Translations under genes and position numbers: made by a program
Notes under the pieces: model-generated
Told to the model about the DNA's origin: nothing
Databases searched by the model: none
Seen by the model: the letters and a program-made list of their open reading frames with translations, nothing else
In this document: positions 10,655 to 18,012 of the stretch, piece by piece
How positions within the stretch are numbered: the stretch's first letter is position 1
How the letters are laid out: each line of letters starts with the position of its first letter
Source: Nitratireductor sp. ZSWI3
GTDB taxonomy: Bacteria; Pseudomonadota; Alphaproteobacteria; Rhizobiales; Rhizobiaceae
Length of the DNA stretch: 64,000 nucleotides
Assembly: GCF_024655565.1 (NCBI RefSeq)
Contig: NZ_JANKOF010000010.1
Span: forward strand, 1 to 64,000
Direction: 5' to 3'

Positions 10655-11911
10655 CTATTTGGCGACGTCCGCCTTTACCTCGGCCACTTCCTCCGCGCTC
10701 ATCTCGCCCACCGTGGTCACCGTGCCGTCCTTGATCTGCCAGAGACGGAACGGACCGGTGATGTCGCCATACTGGTCGAAGCCGACTGGTCCGATGACGC
10801 CTTCGTATTTGATCGGCTTGCCGTCCTTGATCAGCGCCAGCGCCTTCGCGAATTCGTCCTTGCCGGCGTGGACGACTTCGCCCCCCGCCGCGACCACTTC
10901 GGGGATAGCCGCCTTGATCGCTGCCGGATCGCCCTTGCCGGCCTTGGCGACGGCGAGGGCGACGATGGCGCCCGCGTCATAGGAGCGGTCCGCGGCCGGC
11001 GCATCGGGCTTGATGCCGCCTGAAAAGCTCTCGTAATTGGCGTAGAAATACTCCGTCGAGGCGGTCGGATTGGTGCCCGAGGAGGTGCCGTAGGCCTCGT
11101 TCAGGTACTTGGCGCCGACGGCCTCGATGAATTCTTCCGAATTCATGCCGTCGTTGAGCAGAAACTTCTGCGGGCCACCGCCCGAGATCCAGGCGCGCGC
11201 AATGGTGGCGCCGTCGACCGGGTAGCTCACGAGATAGAGCGCTTCCGGATCGCCCGCCATCGCCGCGCTGGCTTCCGAGGCATAGTTCGCCTGGCGCTCG
11301 TTGTAGGGGGTGACGGAGGTCACCGTGCCGCCGAGCTTTTCATAGGCGGCCTTGAATTCGCGCACCATGTTGACGCCGAAATCGTTGTTGACGTGGATGA
11401 TCGCCAGCTTCTTCAGCCCCTGGTCGAGCGCATATCTCGCCGCTGCAGTGCCTTGCAGCGCATCGGACGTGATGGTGCGGAAGAACACGCCGTTGGTCTT
11501 GCCGTCGCGACCGAGCGCCGTCAGCGTCGGCGAGGAGGACGCCGGCGAGACCTGCACGACGCCGGCAGCGGCCGTCACCGAGGTCAGGATCGGGATCGAC
11601 ACCGACGAGATGATGCCGCCGATGATGACCGGCACCTTCTTCACGTTGACGAGCTGGGTCGCCTGATCGACGGCGACATTGCCCTGGCTCTGACTGTCGC
11701 GCGTGTCGGTCACCAGCTTGCAGCCGTCGACGCCGCCCGCTTCGTTGAAGTCGCGGAAGGCCATCTCGACGGATTTGGCGCCCGCCTGACCGTACTGTCC
11801 GGCCGGTCCGGTCAGTTCCATGACCAGGCCGATGGTGATGTCGCAATCCTGCGCGGCCGCCGGGGCGACCAATCCCGCAAGCAGAGTGGTGAGCAGAAGC
11901 ATCTTCTTCAT
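10655..11911 (-). CDS. Branched-chain-amino-acid-type ABC transporter substrate-binding protein
   Basis: A 418-residue periplasmic binding protein of the LivJ/LivK/Leu-Ile-Val-binding type. It has a signal peptide (residues 1-20, cleaved at APAAA-Q) followed by the two-lobed type I fold, with the typical openings ITIGLVMELTGPAGQYGQ and VPVIIGGIISSVSIPI. It is co-directional with the aldo/keto reductase gene upstream (84-bp gap) and should serve the permease and ATPase genes transcribed divergently at 14.5-18.0 kb. The ligand is unknown, and the catabolic neighbours argue against assuming branched-chain amino acids. Confidence 0.9.
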   Translation of the reverse strand: MKKMLLLTTLLAGLVAPAAAQDCDITIGLVMELTGPAGQYGQAGAKSVEMAFRDFNEAGGVDGCKLVTDTRDSQSQGNVAVDQATQLVNVKKVPVIIGGIISSVSIPILTSVTAAAGVVQVSPASSSPTLTALGRDGKTNGVFFRTITSDALQGTAAARYALDQGLKKLAIIHVNNDFGVNMVREFKAAYEKLGGTVTSVTPYNERQANYASEASAAMAGDPEALYLVSYPVDGATIARAWISGGGPQKFLLNDGMNSEEFIEAVGAKYLNEAYGTSSGTNPTASTEYFYANYESFSGGIKPDAPAADRSYDAGAIVALAVAKAGKGDPAAIKAAIPEVVAAGGEVVHAGKDEFAKALALIKDGKPIKYEGVIGPVGFDQYGDITGPFRLWQIKDGTVTTVGEMSAEEVAEVKADVAK

Positions 11912-11995
11912 CGTTGCGTTCCCCTATCTGGTTTCCTTGTTTGTCCGGGCCGTTTCCCTGCGGCCGTCTCTTGTCTTGCAGTCCTTGTTCCGCGG

Positions 11996-13045
11996 TCAGG
12001 CGGCTCCGGCGTTCAGGTTGTATTTCATGATCGACCCGTGGCGCCCGTGCCGATCGCGCTCCAGGTCGAACACGTCGCCCTCGATAGCGCTCGCCTGCCC
12101 CAGAACGGCATCGATCCCGGCGATGTCCTCCGCCGTCAGGGCAAGATCGGCGATGGCCAGATTCGAGGCCAGATGCGCGCGGTTGCGCGCCCCCACAATG
12201 GCGGCGGCCACCGCCGGCCGCTGCAGCATCATGGCGCTCGCAACGGTCGCGATGGTGCTGCCGTGGCGCCGGGCGACGGCATCCAGCCTCGACAGGAGCG
12301 CCTGGAACAGGTCCCAGCCGCCGAAATCGTCGATGATCAGCTTGTATTTGGTCAGCGAGCGGTTCTCGAGCGGCGCCACCGGTTCGGCGCCCCCCAGCCA
12401 GCGCTCGCTCAGGAAACCGCCCGCCACCGTGCCGTAGCAGAGCAGAGAAACGCCATGGCGCGCCGCAGCTTGCGCCATGTGCCTGGCGGGGCGGCCGTCG
12501 AGCAGGGAATACTGGACCTGCATCGACACCAGCGGCACGCCGCTTTCAATGATCTGCCGCATGTGGGCGGTGTCGAAATTGGTGGCGCCGAGCCTGTCGA
12601 TCTTGCCTGCCCGCTGCAGTTCCCCGAGCCAGTGCGCCGCGTCGAGCCACCCCGGCACTGCATAGTCCCACCAGTGGAACTGGACGAGATCGAGCCTCTC
12701 CTGGCCGAGCCGGCGCAGGGATTCCTCGATGATGCCGGCGACCGTGGCCTTGGTCAGTTTCGGCAACAGGTCGAGATCCGGCACGCATTTCGTGTGGATC
12801 TTGACGGCCTTGAGCGCATCGGTGCCGCGCAGATCCGCATAGTGCTTGCGGAAGCGGCCGATCATCTCCTCGACCCCGGTGTAGATGTCGGCGCAGTCGA
12901 AAGTGGTTATGCCGGCGTCGGCGCAGGCCACCATGTCGGCCACGGGATCCCCGCTTTGCGCCGCGCTGTGCCCGCTCGACATCTGCCAGCCGCCACGGAT
13001 GACACGGGAAATCTCATAGCCGGGGGCAAGCTCGATTCGGTGCAT
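11996..13045 (-). CDS. Aldo/keto reductase, stand-alone copy
   Basis: A 349-residue NAD(P)H-dependent TIM-barrel oxidoreductase. The catalytic tetrad is present: Asp50 and Tyr55 in FDCADIYTG, Lys86 in KIHTK and His124 in VQFHWWD. The C-terminal cofactor part includes AAIVGARN. It is clearly paralogous to the N-terminal domain of the fusion gene at 18013, sharing the QFHWW, GVTNFD/GATNFD and CYGT/AYGT-x-x-GGFLS-x-RWLG stretches. It starts 3 bases after the TIGR04076 gene stop. The substrate is unknown; an aldehyde or sugar lactol is plausible for the family. Confidence 0.92.
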   Translation of the reverse strand: MHRIELAPGYEISRVIRGGWQMSSGHSAAQSGDPVADMVACADAGITTFDCADIYTGVEEMIGRFRKHYADLRGTDALKAVKIHTKCVPDLDLLPKLTKATVAGIIEESLRRLGQERLDLVQFHWWDYAVPGWLDAAHWLGELQRAGKIDRLGATNFDTAHMRQIIESGVPLVSMQVQYSLLDGRPARHMAQAAARHGVSLLCYGTVAGGFLSERWLGGAEPVAPLENRSLTKYKLIIDDFGGWDLFQALLSRLDAVARRHGSTIATVASAMMLQRPAVAAAIVGARNRAHLASNLAIADLALTAEDIAGIDAVLGQASAIEGDVFDLERDRHGRHGSIMKYNLNAGAA

Positions 13046-13048
13046 GAA

Positions 13049-13402
13049 CTATTCGGTCCTCTTCAAGGGCACGGCCGTGGTGTCGGCGTGGCTGAAACGG
13101 CGCCTGCCGAGGCGCGTGATGCGCAGCCGCGACGCGCAGTTCGGATCGGGACAGGCCACCTCCGCATCGGTGGTCATCCAGTCGTTGTCATGGGTCGGCC
13201 GTTGCTTGGCGGCCAGGAGGGGCAGGACGGCGGCCAGCGAGTAGATCGAGAAGCCCTGGCCTGGCGGCAGATGGAGCATCTCGCCGCGCAGCTCGAAATG
13301 ATCACCGGGTTTTGCACCGCAGAAGATCGGCTGGCCCTCCGGCACCACCACGTCGACGCGCAGATCGTAGAGTTCGAAGCCGTCGTCTCTCCGCTCAGCC
13401 AT
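13049..13402 (-). CDS. TIGR04076 family protein
   Basis: A 117-residue small protein matching my memory of the TIGR04076 family: LYDLRVDVVVPEGQPIFCGAKPGDHFEL near the N-terminus, then LHLPPGQGFSIYSL and a late Cys pair in VACPDPNC. The conserved Cys residues could bind metal or be redox-active, but the activity is undescribed. The ATG at 13402 overlaps the end of the gntR-type gene by 8 bases, and the stop is 3 bases from the aldo/keto reductase start, so the three genes are translationally coupled. Confidence 0.78.
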   Translation of the reverse strand: MAERRDDGFELYDLRVDVVVPEGQPIFCGAKPGDHFELRGEMLHLPPGQGFSIYSLAAVLPLLAAKQRPTHDNDWMTTDAEVACPDPNCASRLRITRLGRRRFSHADTTAVPLKRTE

Positions 13403-14102
13403 AGCGCACCACCTTCTCCCGGGCATCGAGAGCGCCGCGAATGAGATCGAAGGAGCGGGTGATGTCCTGCGTCAGCGCCCGAACGGAGGCGTCCGCGTCG
13501 CGCCGTTCCATCGCCTCGATCAGCGCCCAGTGGAAATGCGTGGCTCGGATGTCGCGGTCCTCGTCGTGAATCTGCGCGGCCGCGCGCACATAGGGTCCCG
13601 ATTGCAGCCACAGGCTCTCGACCACCGGGATGAGGACGGCAGAGCCCGCCGCCCGGTAGATGTGGAAGTGGAAACTGTGATTGAGTTCGGACGTGGTGTG
13701 GGCCTTGTCCGGATCGTCGCTGCCGAAGGCGGCGTCGCAGCGTTCCGTCAGCGCGCGCAGGGTCTCGAAATCCGGCGCCGTCAATCGGCCGCTCGCCAGG
13801 GAGGTCAGCGCTCCTTCGACGAGAACCCGCGCTCGCGCCAGATCGTCCAGCCGCTCGCGGGTGATGAGCGGAACCCGCACCGAGCGGTTCGGCAGGGCCT
13901 CCAGCGCCTGTTCGGACACCAGCTGGCCGAGCGCCTCGCGCACCGGCATGGTGCTGGTGTCGAGCTTCGCGGCCAGATCCTGGATGCGCAGCACCGCCCC
14001 CGCATCGAACATGCCGTGCATCAGGGAGCGGCGCAACTCGGCATAGACACGATCCTGGAGGGTTTCGCGGCCGACCGGGGAAAGGGGGGAGCGGCTCACC
14101 AT
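13395..14102 (-). CDS. GntR family regulator with FCD ligand domain
   Basis: A 235-residue transcription factor. The winged helix occupies roughly residues 12-75 (LQDRVYAELRRSLMHG, then LAAKLDTSTMPVREALGQL, the recognition helix). An all-helical FCD effector domain follows, with likely metal-ligand His residues in NHSFHFHIYRAAG and ATHFHWALIEAM. The start is the ATG at 14102 behind AAAGG; a TTG at 14111 is an alternative. It heads the leftward operon and lies divergent from the ABC transporter operon, so it probably regulates both, with the effector being the imported substrate or a breakdown product. Confidence 0.93.
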   Translation of the reverse strand: MVSRSPLSPVGRETLQDRVYAELRRSLMHGMFDAGAVLRIQDLAAKLDTSTMPVREALGQLVSEQALEALPNRSVRVPLITRERLDDLARARVLVEGALTSLASGRLTAPDFETLRALTERCDAAFGSDDPDKAHTTSELNHSFHFHIYRAAGSAVLIPVVESLWLQSGPYVRAAAQIHDEDRDIRATHFHWALIEAMERRDADASVRALTQDITRSFDLIRGALDAREKVVRYG

Positions 14103-14173
14103 AAGAAGCAACCTTTCGACCGGTCCCGGGCGTCTGACCAGAGATTCGCCTCGCGCACGCTCCGGTAACGTCG

Positions 14174-14334
14174 CAGGACAATCGCATATGGCGGTACGCT
14201 ACCCCCACCCCTCAAGGGGAAGGGGGATGATCGGGCCCGCCACCTTTCTTCCCTCCCCCTTGAGGAGAGGGGTCCGAAGGACGGGAGAGGGTCGCAGGCG
14301 CGGCCTGCAGGAAAAATCATAGGCGATTGTCCTG
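14174..14334. repeat. MITE-like or RIME-like intergenic element with 17-bp terminal inverted repeats
   Basis: The left end CAGGACAATCGCATATG (14174-14190) is the inverted complement of the right end CATAGGCGATTGTCCTG (14318-14334) with one mismatch. The interior contains GC-rich semi-palindromic arms (ACCCCTCAAGGGGAAGGGGG and CCCTCCCCCTTGAGGAGAGG) of the kind found in Rhizobiales intergenic mosaic elements. There is no coding capacity and no clear target-site duplication. It sits exactly between the divergent operons. Confidence 0.6.
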
Positions 14335-14475
14335 GGGAACGCCGGGAGCGAAGGCCTGTTCGATACGCCGTCATCCGCGTCACCTTGCCTGCTGCGATGT
14401 TCGTTCGGGCCTGCCAGGAGACCTGCTTGGTACAGGCACACGCATTTTTCCGGTTGCTTTCCGCTGCGATGTCAA

Positions 14476-14498
14476 GTTTGATCAAACATCATTGATCA
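14476..14498. promoter_or_regulatory. Candidate GntR/FCD operator
   Basis: GTTTGATCAAAC (14476-14487) is a perfect 12-bp palindrome. Its TGATCA core recurs 6 bases later at 14493-14498. The site lies about 20-40 bases before the start of the first ABC transporter gene and within the region shared with the divergent GntR regulator gene. Short palindromes in this position are typical for FadR/FCD regulators, but binding is inferred. Confidence 0.45.
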
Positions 14499-14516
14499 CG
14501 TTTTGGCAAGGACGAT

Positions 14517-15332
14517 ATGCCGACCGATGTCGACCAGCAGCCGGGTGAGGAGCGCGCAGCCCAGGGCGGCATGGCGCTGATCCAGGTGCGCGACGTCGCC
14601 ATGCAGTTCGGTGGCTTGCGCGCGGTCGACGGCCTTTCCCTCACATTGCATCAAGGCGAGATGCTCGGGCTCATCGGCCCCAATGGCGCAGGCAAGACGA
14701 CGCTGTTCAACCTGATCGCGGGAAGCCTGAAGCCGACAGCCGGCGGCATCTTCATCGACGATCGGGATGTCTCCCACGAGGGCGCCGACCGGCGCATCGG
14801 CCACGGCGTCGGCCGCACGTTCCAAATCCCGCGCCCGTTTGCCGAGATGACCGTGCTCGAGAACGTGCTCACCGGCCGGCAGCACCAGGCCGGCGAGCAC
14901 ATCTGGATGAATTTCCTGCGCGGCGGGCAGGTGGCGCGGGAGGAACGGCAGGCCGTCGAGAAGGCGCGCGCGCTGCTCGACTTCGTGACCCTCTCGCATC
15001 TGGAGAGCGAGCCGGCGCGCGTGCTTTCCGGCGGGCAGCGCAAGCTGCTGGAGCTCGCCCGCATTCTGATGGCCGACCCGCGCGCAATCCTGCTCGACGA
15101 GCCGGCAGCCGGGGTCAACCCGTCCCTGCTCGAGGTGATCATAGAGCGGATCCGGTGGCTCAATGCCGATGGCAAATCGGTCCTGCTGATCGAGCACAAC
15201 ATGGACATGGTGGCGCGGCTCTGCAGCCGTGTCGTCGTGATGGCAGCCGGCCGCTACCTCACGGAAGGAACTCCCGACGAGGTGGTGCGGGACCCGGCGG
15301 TGATCGAGGCCTATCTGGGCGAGGCCGCATGA
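14517..15332 (+). CDS. ABC transporter ATP-binding protein, LivG type
   Basis: A 271-residue ATPase of a branched-chain-amino-acid-type importer. The Walker A GPNGAGKT is at residues 54-61, with the LivG-typical GRTFQIPRPFAEMTVLENV, the signature LSGGQRKLLELAR and the Walker B ILLDEPAAGVNP. The ATG at 14517 has AAGGA five bases upstream; an internal ATG at 14571 is also possible. It overlaps the next gene by ATGA and leads a five-gene operon ending in the AKR-RidA fusion. Confidence 0.94.
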   Translation: MPTDVDQQPGEERAAQGGMALIQVRDVAMQFGGLRAVDGLSLTLHQGEMLGLIGPNGAGKTTLFNLIAGSLKPTAGGIFIDDRDVSHEGADRRIGHGVGRTFQIPRPFAEMTVLENVLTGRQHQAGEHIWMNFLRGGQVAREERQAVEKARALLDFVTLSHLESEPARVLSGGQRKLLELARILMADPRAILLDEPAAGVNPSLLEVIIERIRWLNADGKSVLLIEHNMDMVARLCSRVVVMAAGRYLTEGTPDEVVRDPAVIEAYLGEAA

Positions 15333-16087
15333 GCGCCGCTCCGGCACCGCCGCCCGCGCTGGCGACACGAGACCTGGTCGCCGGCTACGAGCGCGATCTG
15401 CCGATCGTCCGCGGCATCGATTTTTCGGTAAGGCAGGGCGAATTTGTCGTGATCCTGGGCCCCAACGGCGCCGGCAAGTCGACCCTCGTGAAGGCGATTG
15501 CCGGGCTGGTTCCAATCCATTCCGGCAGCACCCATCTGGCGGGCGAGGACATCACCCTGTCGCCGGTGCAGGAGAAGGTGAGGCACGGTCTCGCCTTCGT
15601 GCCGCAAACGGAAAACATCTTCGCCACGCTGTCCATAAGGGAAAACCTGCAGCTCGCCGCCGACATCCTGCCCAGAGGCAGGCAGGCCGCGCAGATCGAC
15701 GAGGTCTACAGCCTCTTCCCCGACCTCGCGTCCCGACGCGGCGCGCGCGCCGGCAATCTTTCCGGCGGTCAGCGGCAGATGCTGGCGGTCGCCCGCGCGC
15801 TGGTCGTCAAACCGTCGGTGCTCATCCTCGACGAGCCTTCGGCAGGCCTCTCCCCGAAAATCGTCGGCGAGGTGTTTGCCCGCTTGAAGGCGCTCAATGG
15901 CGCCGGCATCACGATCGTGCTGGTGGAGCAGAACGTGAAGGCGGCGCTGGCCGTCGCCGATCGCGCGGTGATCCTCGTCGAAGGCAAGCTGCGTCACGAA
16001 GGCCCGGCCGCCACGCTTTCCAGCGACCCGATCGTCGGCGAGCTCTATCTCGGCGCACGCGCGCGCCAAGGGGAGAATGGTCGATGA
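15329..16087 (+). CDS. ABC transporter ATP-binding protein, LivF type
   Basis: A 252-residue second ATPase of the importer, starting at the ATG that overlaps the previous stop. The Walker A GPNGAGKST is near residues 44-52, FVPQTENIFATLSIRENL is the LivF-type Q-loop region, LSGGQRQML the signature and LILDEPSAGLSP the Walker B. It pairs with the LivG-type subunit to form the nucleotide-binding heterodimer. Confidence 0.94.
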   Translation: MSAAPAPPPALATRDLVAGYERDLPIVRGIDFSVRQGEFVVILGPNGAGKSTLVKAIAGLVPIHSGSTHLAGEDITLSPVQEKVRHGLAFVPQTENIFATLSIRENLQLAADILPRGRQAAQIDEVYSLFPDLASRRGARAGNLSGGQRQMLAVARALVVKPSVLILDEPSAGLSPKIVGEVFARLKALNGAGITIVLVEQNVKAALAVADRAVILVEGKLRHEGPAATLSSDPIVGELYLGARARQGENGR

Positions 16088-16998
16088 ACCCGCAGGTGCT
16101 GATCGATGGGCTGATGGCGGGTGCCCTTTACGGGCTCGGCGCCATCGGCGTGACGCTGACCTACTCGATCCTGCGTTTTGCCAATTTCGCCCACAGCGAG
16201 CTCCTGACCTTCGGCGCCTATGCGGCTCTGGCGCTGAGTTCCGCGCTCGGCGCTCTCTCGGCGGGTCTTCTGGAACCCATCGCGCCCTTCTCGTTCGGCT
16301 GGGCCCTGCCGCTCGCCGGCCTGGTCGCGGTGGCGCTGACCGGCCTTCTGGCACTCGCCGTCGATGCGATCCTCTTCGGCCGGCTGCGCCACAGGCGCAG
16401 TTCCATCATCGTCATGGTCATGGCGAGCTTCGGCGCCGCCCTGACACTGCGCAGCCTGATCGAGTTCGCGTTTACTTCTAAGCCGGCTTACTTCACCCGC
16501 GAACTGCAGATCGCCCTGCCGCTCGGACAGGGGATGCGGGCGACTCCCGACCAGCTCTTATCGCTGGCGCTTGCCGCCATACTCGTGATCGGCGTGCATC
16601 TGCTTCTGACACGCACGGCCATCGGGCGCTCCATGCGCGCGGTCAGCGAGAACCAGGCGCTGGCGGGCGTCGTGGGCGTCGACGTCCGCAGGGTCATCCG
16701 GGTCGTCTGGCTGCTCGGGGCAGCGCTCGCCTGCATCGCCGGCATCATGTCCGGCCTTCTCGTGCAGTTGCGTCCCTATATGGGCTTCGACCTGCTCCTG
16801 CCGCTTTTCGCGGCGGCGATTCTCGGCGGTATCGGCAGCGTTCCCGGCGCCATGCTGGCCGGCCTGATCGTCGGACTGGCCGAGGCGGCGACGGTGCAGC
16901 TCGTCGGCGCGGAGTGGCGAACGGCGGTCGCCTTCGTCATCCTCGTGCTGGTGCTGCTGTTGCGCCCGCAGGGTCTTCTCGGGAGGGCACAGGCATGA
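16084..16998 (+). CDS. ABC transporter permease, LivH type
   Basis: A 304-residue inner-membrane permease with about eight hydrophobic segments. The opening LIDGLMAGALYGLGAIGVTLTYSI and the C-terminal EAA-like region (AAAILGGIGSVPGAMLAGLIVGL) are characteristic of LivH. It overlaps its neighbours by four bases on both sides. With the LivM-type subunit it should form the translocation channel for the ligand captured by the binding protein at 10.7-11.9 kb. Confidence 0.93.
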   Translation: MNPQVLIDGLMAGALYGLGAIGVTLTYSILRFANFAHSELLTFGAYAALALSSALGALSAGLLEPIAPFSFGWALPLAGLVAVALTGLLALAVDAILFGRLRHRRSSIIVMVMASFGAALTLRSLIEFAFTSKPAYFTRELQIALPLGQGMRATPDQLLSLALAAILVIGVHLLLTRTAIGRSMRAVSENQALAGVVGVDVRRVIRVVWLLGAALACIAGIMSGLLVQLRPYMGFDLLLPLFAAAILGGIGSVPGAMLAGLIVGLAEAATVQLVGAEWRTAVAFVILVLVLLLRPQGLLGRAQA

Positions 16999-18008
16999 GC
17001 GTGGAACTCGTCGCCTATGGCTGCTTCTTCCTGACCATGGCCCTCACCTACGCCATCATGTGCCTGGGGCTGAACCTTCAATGGGGGCAGACCGGCCTGT
17101 TCAACGTCGGCATTGCCGGTTTCGTTGCCGTCGGCGCCTATGTTTCGGCGCTGCTGACGACGCCCGACGTCGCCGATCGCCTGGGAGGCTTCGGCCTGCC
17201 GATGCCTCTCGGCTGGCTGGGCGGCTCCCTGTCGGCGGCGCTGATCGCCTATCTCGTCGGCCGGCTGACCATAAGGCTGCGGGCGGATTATCTGGCCATC
17301 GCCACCTTCGGCATCGCCGCCGCCGTGCAGCTTCTTGCGCTCAACCTCGAGCCCGTCACCGGCGGGCCGTTCGGCATCGGCTTCATTCCACGCCCCTTTG
17401 CCGGCCGGGCCGGCGACCCGCTTTTGTTCAGCGTTCTGAACCTCGCATTGGTGGCCGCCGTTGTGCTCCTTCTCTATATGGCATTGGAGCGCCTTGTCCG
17501 CAGTCCGTGGGGCCGTGTGCTGAGGGCTATCCGCGAGGACGAGCCGGCCGCCCTGGCGCTCGGCAAGAACGCAAACCGGTTCCGGTTGCAGGCCTTCGCC
17601 ATCGGCGGCGGCATCATGGGGCTGGCCGGTGCCGTCCAGGCGCATTTCATAGGGTTCATCGCGCCGGAAAACTATCTGCCGATGCTGACCTTTCAGGTCT
17701 GGGCGATGCTCATCGTCGGCGGTTCCGGCAACAACCGCGGCGCCATTTTGGGCGCCGTGCTGGTGTGGGGCATCTGGGCGCTCTCCGCCGCCTTCATCTC
17801 CGCCACGTTCGAGCCCGGCCAGCAGGCGCGCGCCGCTTCGCTGCAGATTGCGCTGATCGGGGTGGCGATCTGCGCCGTCCTGTTGCTGAGGCCGCAGGGC
17901 GTACTCGGCGAGGCGCGCGTGGTGTCGCGGCACCTCCTCGAAGCCGTTGGAAGCCGAAAAATCCGCGTCGCCACCGACGCGCAACCTGTCAGACAGCCGC
18001 CGGAGTGA
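16995..18008 (+). CDS. ABC transporter permease, LivM type
   Basis: A 337-residue permease. The LivM hallmarks are LGLNLQWGQTGLFNVGIAGFVAVGAY near the N-terminus, TIRLRADYLAIATFGIAAA in the middle and WAMLIVGGSGNNRGAILGA towards the C-terminus. The ATG overlaps the LivH stop. The cytoplasmic tail after RPQGVLGEARV is longer and polar. It is followed 4 bases later by the AKR-RidA fusion gene, so import and the first enzymatic step are likely cotranscribed. Confidence 0.93.
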   Translation: MSVELVAYGCFFLTMALTYAIMCLGLNLQWGQTGLFNVGIAGFVAVGAYVSALLTTPDVADRLGGFGLPMPLGWLGGSLSAALIAYLVGRLTIRLRADYLAIATFGIAAAVQLLALNLEPVTGGPFGIGFIPRPFAGRAGDPLLFSVLNLALVAAVVLLLYMALERLVRSPWGRVLRAIREDEPAALALGKNANRFRLQAFAIGGGIMGLAGAVQAHFIGFIAPENYLPMLTFQVWAMLIVGGSGNNRGAILGAVLVWGIWALSAAFISATFEPGQQARAASLQIALIGVAICAVLLLRPQGVLGEARVVSRHLLEAVGSRKIRVATDAQPVRQPPE

Positions 18009-18012
18009 AACC

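Larger units (their letters stand above)
14103..14516. other. 414-bp divergent control region between the GntR gene and the transporter operon
   Basis: This gap has no gene. It holds a 161-bp element bounded by inverted repeats (14174-14334) and, close to the transporter start, a perfect GTTTGATCAAAC palindrome (14476-14487); both are listed separately. Promoters for both operons must lie here. I did not find a convincing -35/-10 pair by eye. Confidence 0.7.
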
